Below are positions 1 to 5,222 of a stretch of DNA of 5,222 bases, in pieces. Under the pieces are notes generated by a model. It saw only the letters and a list, made by a program, of their open reading frames with translations, was not told the DNA's origin and ran no database searches. A program made the position numbers and the translations under genes. How positions within the stretch are numbered: the first letter of the stretch is position 1; every line of letters starts with the position of its first letter. This stretch comes from Flavobacteriales bacterium UBA1112. Its GTDB lineage: Bacteria; Bacteroidota; Bacteroidia; Flavobacteriales_D; Sanyastnellaceae. Location: positions 1-5,222 of the forward strand of contig DCBH01000131.1 in NCBI GenBank assembly GCA_002313415.1, given 5' to 3'.

Positions 1-2816
1 ACGTTGACAATTCGTGAAGGGACGACAATCACTTTCCGAATGGCCTTGCCGTCAAGTTGGGCTAGGGTGCGCTCGTCGGCACGAATGACCTCTTCAACCT
101 CCTTGGGAGACATCTTTGATGCGAGGTCAATCTTGAAACGCACTTTGCCGTTGAATGAAACTGGATAGGTCACTTGGTCTTCGACGAGATAGGAATCCAC
201 AGCTTCGGGCCAAGGGGCATCCAACACAGACCCAGATCCTCCGGCGAGATGCCAGAGTTCTTCCGCAAGATGTGGTGCGTAAGGACTCAAAAGCGTTGCG
301 AGGGGGAGCAATGCGTCCTGTCCAGGGGATTCTTTCAATGCAGATAGCTCATTGACGGCAATCATCAATGCGCTGACAACGGTGTTGAACGCATGTCGGT
401 CCAAATCGTCCGTGACTTTGGCGATGGCTTTGTGCACAGCTCGAAGGGCTTCTTCTGACGATGTTGACATCATGCCATTTTCGCATGATTGAGTATACAG
501 ACGTTGAATTTTCCGCAAGAAGTTGTGTACGCCGCTGATTCCCTGAATATCCCAAGGCTTGTGTTGGGTCAATGGACCTAAAAACATTTCGTAGCACCGC
601 AGGGTGTCGGCTCCGTAGCGCTCGACCAATTCGTCAGGGGTTTGCACGTTGTATTTTGATTTGGACATTTTTTCAACCTCGTGTCCGCAGGTGTACGTGC
701 CATCCTCGTCAAGAATGAATTCTGCATCGGCAAATTCAGTGCGCCATGCTCGAAAGCCGTCGAGGTTGAGTTTGTCGTTGTCGACCAGGTTGATGTCGAC
801 GTGCAGCCGCTGCGTGCGGTGCGCTTTGCGTTGGTTGGCGGTTACAAATGTGTTGCTTCCCTGAATGCGGTAAACAAAACTCGACCTCCCCAAAATCATG
901 CCTTGGTTGATCATGAACTTAAAAGGTTCATCAAACGCTATGTGACCAAGATCATGCAGGAATTTGGTCCAAAATCGAGAATACAGCAAGTGCCCGGTGG
1001 TATGCTCTGCTCCGCCCACGTAGAGGTCAACTTGTCCCCAATATTCACTTTTGCTTTGATCGCAAAAGGTGTCCTCGTTTTGCGGGTCCATGTATCGTAT
1101 AAAGTACCAGCTGCTGCCCGCCCAACCAGGCATGGTATTGGTTTCCATGCTGTCGCCTCTGAACACAGGCCAGTCAGAGCGTGACGCTCGGGCAAGAGGG
1201 GGCTCCCCGTCCTCGGTTGGCAAATATGCGTCCACCTTCGGTAAGGTTACGGTGGCATCTTTGATGCGCTTGGCAATGCCATTCTCATATGCGATTGGGA
1301 ACGGTTCGCCCCAATAGCGTTGGCGACTGAAAACCGCATTTCTAATCCGGTAGTTGACTTCACGGGTTCCGCAGCCTTGCTCTTCAACCCAATCGAGGGC
1401 GGGTGGGATGGCGTCACTTGCGCGCATTCCGTCCCATTCACCGCTGTTGCAAAGGATTGCGCTCTTATCTGTACATACGGATTCTCGCGTGTCGACACCG
1501 TCAAAGATGGGAGGGATGGGCAATTCAAAGTGGGTGGCGAAGCGCCAGTCGCGTTCGTCGCCTGCAGGAACCGCCATAATTGCGCCTGTGCCGTAGCCAG
1601 CTAGCACATAATCTGCAATCCATACAGGAACAAGAGCACTTGTGATGGGATGGATGACATGGCCGCCCGTAAACACTCCTGAAATGCTTTTGTCCCCCTG
1701 ACGATCTCGCTCAGATTTCATTGCTGAGGCCTCGACGTATGCTTTGACATCGGCAAGTTGTAAGTCTGTTGTCAAACCCTCCACGAGTTCATGCTCGGGG
1801 GCCAGCACCATGAAGGACACCCCATACAAGGTGTCTGGACGGGTCGTAAACACTTCAATTTCTTGACCAGAAGAGTCGGGCTGACCCGCTTCGTTGGCCA
1901 CGGCAAATCGCACCGATGCGCCTTCGGAACGTCCAATCCAGTGGCGCTGAGCTTCCTTCACGCTGTCGGTCCAATTGAGTTCATCGAGGCTCGCCAAGAG
2001 ACGGTCAGCATAAGCAGTGATGCGCATCATCCACTGTCGCATGGTTTTCTTCAGCACAGGGTGACCTCCGCGCTCGCTGAGGCCATCTTTGACTTCGTCA
2101 TTGGCAAGCACTGTGCCCAAGGCTGGGCACCAGTTGACTTCGCTGTCCGCCAAGTAGGCAATTCGAAAGCACATTAGCACTTCCTCGCGCTCAGCCTCGC
2201 TCATGCTCATCCAATCCGTGGCGGTAAAGGTTCCATCGAAGTGTTTCCCAAAATGAGGGAAAGACAAACTTTGCCACCATCCACTGTCGCATGCGGGGTG
2301 AACATTGAAGTTGCCATTGTCCGCGAAGGCGGAGGTCAATTCTGAAATGGGACGTGCCTTTTGGGCTTGGGTGTCATACCAGCTCTCAAAGAGCTCCCCA
2401 AAAATCCATTGAGTCCAGCGGTAATAGGAGGGATCACTCGTTCGAATTTCACGTGACCAGTCGTAGCAAAAACCCAGTTGTTCCAACTGTTCTCGGTAGC
2501 GATTGATGTTTTGTTCGGTGGTGGTGGCCGGATGCTGTCCGGTTTGAATGGCATATTGTTCTGCGGGCAACCCAAAACTGTCGTACCCCATTGGATGCAA
2601 AACGTTGAATCCCTTGTGGCGTTTGTAGCGTGCGAAGACGTCGGATGCAATGTATCCAAGTGGGTGGCCCACATGCAGCCCAGCCCCAGACGGGTAGGGG
2701 AACATGTCCAAAACGTAATATTTCGGACGTGAAGGGTCTTCCGTGACCTTGTATGCGTCAGTCTCCCTCCACTTGCCTTGCCATTTGGCTTCGATCGCCC
2801 GAAAGTCGTAGTCCAT
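1..2816 (-). CDS. leuS: Leucyl-tRNA synthetase, class I (3' end cut by window edge)
   Basis: Cytoplasmic enzyme that charges tRNA-Leu with leucine using ATP and edits mischarged tRNA. I translated the frame from ATG at 2816 to the window edge: 938 codons without a stop or frameshift. The N-terminus (MDYDFRAIEAKWQ) is typical of the family. The ATP-binding HIGH motif is HVGH at residues 48-51 and KMSKS is at 716-720. The CP1 editing domain has TTRPDT at 324-329 and GTGAIMAVP at 409-417, followed by GDERD at 419-423; Asp423 corresponds to the editing aspartate of the E. coli enzyme (Asp345 there). The class signature FSRQRYWGEP lies at 496-505 and the anticodon-binding helical domain follows KMSKS. 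Residues about 145-228 are a Bacteroidota-type insertion, and the ZN-1 region (NWCPALGTVLAND) lacks the zinc cysteines. The C-terminal IRKVIVVPSRIVN is the usual family ending, so only about 3-6 codons should be missing. Identification is essentially certain. Confidence 0.98.
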   Translation of the reverse strand, partial: MDYDFRAIEAKWQGKWRETDAYKVTEDPSRPKYYVLDMFPYPSGAGLHVGHPLGYIASDVFARYKRHKGFNVLHPMGYDSFGLPAEQYAIQTGQHPATTTEQNINRYREQLEQLGFCYDWSREIRTSDPSYYRWTQWIFGELFESWYDTQAQKARPISELTSAFADNGNFNVHPACDSGWWQSLSFPHFGKHFDGTFTATDWMSMSEAEREEVLMCFRIAYLADSEVNWCPALGTVLANDEVKDGLSERGGHPVLKKTMRQWMMRITAYADRLLASLDELNWTDSVKEAQRHWIGRSEGASVRFAVANEAGQPDSSGQEIEVFTTRPDTLYGVSFMVLAPEHELVEGLTTDLQLADVKAYVEASAMKSERDRQGDKSISGVFTGGHVIHPITSALVPVWIADYVLAGYGTGAIMAVPAGDERDWRFATHFELPIPPIFDGVDTRESVCTDKSAILCNSGEWDGMRASDAIPPALDWVEEQGCGTREVNYRIRNAVFSRQRYWGEPFPIAYENGIAKRIKDATVTLPKVDAYLPTEDGEPPLARASRSDWPVFRGDSMETNTMPGWAGSSWYFIRYMDPQNEDTFCDQSKSEYWGQVDLYVGGAEHTTGHLLYSRFWTKFLHDLGHIAFDEPFKFMINQGMILGRSSFVYRIQGSNTFVTANQRKAHRTQRLHVDINLVDNDKLNLDGFRAWRTEFADAEFILDEDGTYTCGHEVEKMSKSKYNVQTPDELVERYGADTLRCYEMFLGPLTQHKPWDIQGISGVHNFLRKIQRLYTQSCENGMMSTSSEEALRAVHKAIAKVTDDLDRHAFNTVVSALMIAVNELSALKESPGQDALLPLATLLSPYAPHLAEELWHLAGGSGSVLDAPWPEAVDSYLVEDQVTYPVSFNGKVRFKIDLASKMSPKEVEEVIRADERTLAQLDGKAIRKVIVVPSRIVN

Positions 2817-2819
2817 TTG
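2812..2819 (+). promoter_or_regulatory. Possible weak -7 box for the deacetylase gene (TCCATTTG)
   Basis: TCCATTTG matches five of the six fixed positions of the Bacteroidota TAnnTTTG element on the plus strand. It overlaps the leuS start codon and abuts the leuS -7 box. A TTTG at 2784-2787 could be the -33 element with a 24-base spacer. The predicted transcript would start near 2825 and have a leader of about 30 bases before the ATG at 2856. A five-of-six match is weak evidence, and the true promoter could lie elsewhere in the leuS 5' coding region. Confidence 0.25.
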
Positions 2820-2855
2820 CCAAAGTTAATCGTGGGGGCTCGACCTTCGTGGACA
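2817..2855. promoter_or_regulatory. Divergent intergenic region between leuS and the deacetylase gene
   Basis: This 39-bp stretch separates the two divergent start codons and is the only intergenic space of note. It contains a perfect Bacteroidota -7 box pointing toward leuS. A weaker 5-of-6 box on the other strand reaches into it, and the two TTTG halves sit back to back with one base between them. No purine-rich Shine-Dalgarno sequence stands at a normal distance from either start, which fits this phylum. The G-run at 2834-2838 lies about 17 bases before the chosen deacetylase ATG, too far to serve as a ribosome-binding site for it. Confidence 0.7.
2821..2828 (-). promoter_or_regulatory. 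Putative leuS promoter -7 box (TAACTTTG)
   Basis: On the minus strand this reads TAACTTTG, a perfect match to the TAnnTTTG -7 element of the primary Bacteroidota sigma factor. Only four bases separate it from the leuS ATG. Since transcription in this phylum normally starts a few bases after this box, the mRNA would begin at or within a base or two of the ATG and so be leaderless or almost so. A -33 TTG is present on the minus strand at 2856-2854, but the spacer is 25 bases, a little longer than usual, so the upstream element is uncertain. The box match is seen directly; its use as a promoter is inferred. Confidence 0.6.
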
Positions 2856-3533
2856 ATGAAGGGCCCAAAATCTAGGGCGGTTTGGCCCGCCCACATTCCC
2901 CGTTGGTTCCATCCTTTGTTGCAGTGGTGGTGGCCTGGCACACAATGGGCAACAGAAGCTTCACAAGCTGTGCATTTGACCTTCGATGACGGCCCTCATC
3001 CAGAAATTACACCTTGGGTTCTTGATCAGCTTCAGGCCCACCAGATGACGGCCACATTTTTTGTTTTGGGAGCTGCCGCTCGATCGCATTCAGACGTAAT
3101 CAAGCGCACCGTTGCTCAGGGTCATGCCGTAGGTGGCCACACGATGAATCACGAACACGGTTGGCATACGGATACGGCAGCCTATGTCCAGTCGGCAAAA
3201 ACGTCCATGGAGGTTGGTCACGACGGAAGAAGTTTGTTCCGTCCTCCCTTCGGAAAGATCACGCGCACTCAATGTCTCGCCCTTCTCCCTTACGCACAAA
3301 TTGTCATGTGGGATGTGTTAAGCGGTGACTATGTGGTGAATGGGAATAGAGGCGAGGAAATCGTGCTTCGTAGGTTGAAGCGCCACACCCGGCCGGGCAG
3401 CATTGTTGTGTTTCACGACAATGAAAAGTGTGGAGCGACAATAAAAAAAGTGCTTCCTGAGTACCTTTTGTGGCTGCAACAAAAAGGGTGGACAAGCACT
3501 CACCTCGAGGCAAAAGTCAGCGCAAAAGATTGA
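2856..3533 (+). CDS. Polysaccharide deacetylase family protein (NodB homology domain, CE4)
   Basis: Predicted metal-dependent N- or O-deacetylase acting on an acetylated glycan or sugar conjugate; the substrate cannot be told from sequence. From ATG 2856 the protein has 225 residues, almost all one NodB domain, like the compact flavobacterial members (about 200-220). Motif 1 is TFDDGP at 42-47 (base Asp44, metal ligand Asp45). Motif 2 is HTMNH at 95-99, with metal ligands His95 and His99. Motif 3 is RPPFG at 129-133, motif 4 is WDVLSGDY at 152-159, and motif 5 is VVFHD at 184-188 with catalytic His187. Motif 4 ends in Tyr159 where the family usually has Trp. No signal peptide or membrane anchor is visible; the N-terminus has a WWWP cluster at 24-27, so the protein is probably cytoplasmic. 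The frame is open from ATG 2778, but that start lies inside leuS. GTG at 2832 (233 residues) is a possible alternative. I preferred 2856 because it places IPRWFHPLL where homologues begin. Confidence 0.93.
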   Translation: MKGPKSRAVWPAHIPRWFHPLLQWWWPGTQWATEASQAVHLTFDDGPHPEITPWVLDQLQAHQMTATFFVLGAAARSHSDVIKRTVAQGHAVGGHTMNHEHGWHTDTAAYVQSAKTSMEVGHDGRSLFRPPFGKITRTQCLALLPYAQIVMWDVLSGDYVVNGNRGEEIVLRRLKRHTRPGSIVVFHDNEKCGATIKKVLPEYLLWLQQKGWTSTHLEAKVSAKD

Positions 3534-3545
3534 AATGTCGCTTCA
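3534..3545. other. 12-bp convergent gap between the deacetylase and DUF349 genes
   Basis: The two stop codons (TGA ending at 3533 on plus; TGA at 3548-3546 on minus) face each other with only 12 bp between them. I looked for a GC-rich hairpin with a T-tract on either strand here and just inside both genes and saw none. The transcripts may therefore overlap at their 3' ends, or termination may be factor-dependent. Confidence 0.8.
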
Positions 3546-5222
3546 TCAAGAGCTAGCATTGGCTGCGTCTCTAAGCATTTTGAGCTTGGCCTTGATTTCG
3601 TCGATTTCGCGGCGATAGTTCTTGACGGTTTTGGCCGCTTGTTCGCGAATGGATTCTGCGCCTTTGCCTGTGAAACGTTCCATGTTCTCTTCGGTAGAGG
3701 TGATTCGCTGTTGCAATCGCGAGATTTTGTCCCGAAGAATGCTTTGTTCACGTTTCAAGTCTCGATGGTCTCCCGCTGCGAGCTTTTCGATGCGCTTGCT
3801 GTACGTCTGGACGCTTCGCTCAGACCTTGCTACGGACAATGCATCATAGTGTTTATCCATTGCAGAACGGAAGCGTTCCATGACAGCATCCAAATTTTTG
3901 CGTGGGATGAATCCAATGTCACGCCACGCGGTGGAAAAGCTTTTCAACGTCTCTAAATCTGCATTGCGGTTGTCCGATATGGCAAACGCTTCAATTTTTT
4001 TGAGCAAGGCCATTTTCAATGCAAGGTTTGCTTTTTCTTCCTTGTTGCGGTCGGCAAATTGGGCTTTTTTGGCCTTGAAAAATACATCTTGAGCGTCGCG
4101 AAATTTTTTCCAAAGACGGTGCTCATCCCCCGGTGCACATGGGCCTGCGGCTTTCCAATCTTTTTGAAGTTGGATCATGGCTTCAGATGTCGACTTCCAG
4201 TCTGTGCTGTTCTGGATTTCCTCGGCCTGTTGAAGCAATTTGAGTTTTTTCTCTTTGGCCACTTTGCTCGAGGCCTTGACACGGTCATAGAAAACCTGCT
4301 TCCGCTCAAAAAAGACGTCTGCTGCTTCGCGAAACTGACCCCACAAGGCCTCGTTGTGTTCTTTGCCTGCGAATCCGATTGTTTTCCATTTGCCCTGCAA
4401 ATCGACAACTTGACCAGTGACCTTTTGCCAAGATTTGTGGTCCTCAATGTCAGCGGTTAGCAACTCCTGAAGGGCAGAGATGAGGGACTCCTTTTCACTT
4501 TTGTTCACCTCGAATTGTGCACGTACGCCATCGTAGTATTCCTTGACGGCATCGAATGTTTCTCGGGTGAGCCCAAAGAAGGTGTCCGCCAATTCTTGAA
4601 AGGTTTCACGCGGCGAAGGGCCAATGTCAAACCATTGCTTCTGAAGTCCTCGTGCCAGCGTTTCTCGTTCTTTCAAATCGGCCACTCCCGAGAGGGTTTT
4701 CGCCTGTTCAATGAGGGCCTGTTTTAAATCTAAATTCTTCTTTAAGTCGTGTTCTTGAAGTTGCTTGTAGATGTTGATGTTGTAGAAGAACTCGTCTCGA
4801 AGTCTGTAGTATTCGTCGTGGGTCTCTTTGTATCGGTCACCGGGAACGTCTCCTGTGGCCTCCCATTTTTCTCGCACCTGGTTGAAGCGCGCGAACGCGG
4901 ACCCAATGTTTTCCTCCTCTTGAATGACCTTACGTAGTTCTTCAATCAGCTCCGTTTTGACTTCAAGGTTGGCCCTCTGCTCTTCAGCGATACGCTGGCG
5001 CCACTCCTTTTCCCGAGCTTTAAAAAGGTCGACCAGCTCGTTGAACTGAAGTTCTTCTGGGCTGGGTTGGAACTGGAATTTCTCGTCGTCCGCGTGTTCT
5101 GCCTTCTCCCATTCTTCCCGCTGGGTTCGAAAGTCTTCTTGAATCAGCGATCTAAATGAATCGATGTCTGTACGCACATCCTTGCGGATGGCCTCCAAAT
5201 CCTCATTTTCTAGGAGGCTTTG
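3546..5222 (-). CDS. DUF349 domain-containing protein (5' end cut by window edge)
   Basis: Long, highly charged, mostly helical protein, probably cytoplasmic; the DUF349 family has no established function that I can name. The frame stays open past the right edge, so the true N-terminus is missing. A TTG at 5198 could be read as a start, but the upstream codons (QSLLENED) continue the same charged sequence, so it is probably internal. Numbering from that TTG gives 550 residues. Five tandem DUF349 repeats have a Trp-x3-Gly core: W112/G116, W189/G193, W271/G275, W348/G352 and W425/G429. Trp spacings are 77, 82, 77 and 77. After the last repeat, residues about 455-545 look like a coiled coil rich in Arg, Lys, Glu and Gln. 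Residues 41-90 resemble the lead-in region of flavobacterial members. There is no signal peptide or membrane segment in the visible part. It converges on the deacetylase gene, so it belongs to a different transcript. Confidence 0.95.
   Translation of the reverse strand, partial: QSLLENEDLEAIRKDVRTDIDSFRSLIQEDFRTQREEWEKAEHADDEKFQFQPSPEELQFNELVDLFKAREKEWRQRIAEEQRANLEVKTELIEELRKVIQEEENIGSAFARFNQVREKWEATGDVPGDRYKETHDEYYRLRDEFFYNINIYKQLQEHDLKKNLDLKQALIEQAKTLSGVADLKERETLARGLQKQWFDIGPSPRETFQELADTFFGLTRETFDAVKEYYDGVRAQFEVNKSEKESLISALQELLTADIEDHKSWQKVTGQVVDLQGKWKTIGFAGKEHNEALWGQFREAADVFFERKQVFYDRVKASSKVAKEKKLKLLQQAEEIQNSTDWKSTSEAMIQLQKDWKAAGPCAPGDEHRLWKKFRDAQDVFFKAKKAQFADRNKEEKANLALKMALLKKIEAFAISDNRNADLETLKSFSTAWRDIGFIPRKNLDAVMERFRSAMDKHYDALSVARSERSVQTYSKRIEKLAAGDHRDLKREQSILRDKISRLQQRITSTEENMERFTGKGAESIREQAAKTVKNYRREIDEIKAKLKMLRDAANASS
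3834..4031 (-). repeat. DUF349 protein repeat 5
   Basis: Residues about 390-455. The core is AWRDIGFIPRKNLDAVM (W425, G429), followed by ERFRSAMDKHYDAL. It lacks the FF pair seen after the core in repeats 1-4 (DEFF in repeat 1, DTFF in 2, DVFF in 3 and 4) and leads directly into the C-terminal coiled coil. Confidence 0.8.
4047..4253 (-). repeat. DUF349 protein repeat 4
   Basis: Residues about 316-384. The core is DWKAAGPCAPGDEHRLW (W348, G352), followed by FRDAQDVFFKAKK. It is the closest match to repeat 3 (FREAADVFFERK against FRDAQDVFFKAK), which suggests these two are the most recent duplicates or the most constrained copies. Confidence 0.85.
4293..4499 (-). repeat. DUF349 protein repeat 3
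   Basis: Residues about 234-302. The core is KWKTIGFAGKEHNEALW (W271, G275), followed by the strongly conserved helix FREAADVFFERK. Confidence 0.85.
4533..4739 (-). repeat. DUF349 protein repeat 2
   Basis: Residues about 154-222. The core is QWFDIGPSPRETF (W189, G193), followed by LADTFFGLTRETFD. The next repeat's Trp comes 82 residues later instead of 77, so the linker to repeat 3 is five residues longer than the others. Confidence 0.8.
4764..4967 (-). repeat. DUF349 protein repeat 1
   Basis: Residues about 78-145 counted from TTG 5198. The core is KWEATGDVPGDRY (W112, G116), followed by the helix DEYYRLRDEFF. Boundaries are approximate and were set from the periodicity of the Trp-x3-Gly core. 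Confidence 0.8.

Noticed and set aside
681..1184. Open frame of 167 codons on the plus strand
   Set aside because: It lies wholly antisense to the LeuRS catalytic and LSD region, whose minus-strand translation is clear and uninterrupted. Its protein resembles nothing I recognise.
1791..2177. Open frame of 128 codons on the plus strand
   Set aside because: Antisense to the leuS editing-domain and insertion region, with no recognisable domain or plausible start signal.
2336..2941. Open frame of 201 codons on the minus strand
   Set aside because: It overlaps the 5' part of leuS in another frame and runs through the intergenic region into the deacetylase. Its composition is that of a shifted-frame shadow and it has no recognisable domain.
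3573..3587. Short AAGC/GCTT stem as a terminator for the deacetylase gene
   Set aside because: Four base pairs with an A/T-rich loop and no following T-run are too weak to call a terminator.
3639..3956. Plus-strand open frames opposite the DUF349 gene (also 4059-4460)
   Set aside because: The opposite strand encodes five clear DUF349 repeats and a coiled coil. These frames are low-stop shadows of that coding sequence.
5196..5198. TTG as the start codon of the DUF349 protein
   Set aside because: The frame continues open upstream to the window edge with the same charged composition, and family members have a longer N-terminal region.
5191..5218. Inverted repeat GCCTCC / GGAGGC with a 16-base loop
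   Set aside because: It lies within coding sequence, is only 6 bp per arm, and has no T-tract. It is most likely chance.
1..5222. A new defence, mobile or RNA-based system
   Set aside because: The window is filled by three genes of known families with no transposase, integrase, repeat array, direct terminal repeats or tRNA/rRNA signatures. Only about 50 bp is non-coding.

Overview
The window reads as ordinary, gene-dense chromosome from a member of the Bacteroidota, most likely a Flavobacteriales-type bacterium. Three things suggest this. The leucyl-tRNA synthetase has the Bacteroidota form: an insertion in the zinc-domain region, and no zinc-binding cysteines. The deacetylase and the DUF349 protein both resemble flavobacterial families. 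A perfect Bacteroidota-type -7 promoter box (TAnnTTTG) sits directly at the leuS start. By eye the G+C content is near 50%, which is fairly high for that group, so I do not place it below class or order.

Layout. Positions 1-2816 (minus strand) hold leuS, nearly complete; only the last few codons lie beyond the left edge. A 39-bp divergent intergenic region (2817-2855) follows, carrying the leuS promoter and perhaps an overlapping promoter for the next gene. Positions 2856-3533 (plus strand) encode a small cytoplasmic-looking polysaccharide deacetylase of the NodB/CE4 family. After a 12-bp convergent gap, a long DUF349-repeat protein runs on the minus strand from 5222 down to 3546. Its N-terminus is beyond the right edge. 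No non-coding stretch is longer than 39 bp, and I see no RNA gene, mobile element or CRISPR array.

The three genes do not form one operon: leuS and the deacetylase diverge, and the deacetylase and the DUF349 gene converge. No shared pathway can be argued from the sequence. leuS is an essential translation gene. The deacetylase probably acts on an N-acetylated sugar polymer or conjugate. The DUF349 protein has no established function. I found no convincing new multi-gene system. The points most worth a second look are the apparently leaderless leuS start with back-to-back -7 boxes, the Trp-to-Tyr change in deacetylase motif 4, and the regular five-repeat architecture of the DUF349 protein.
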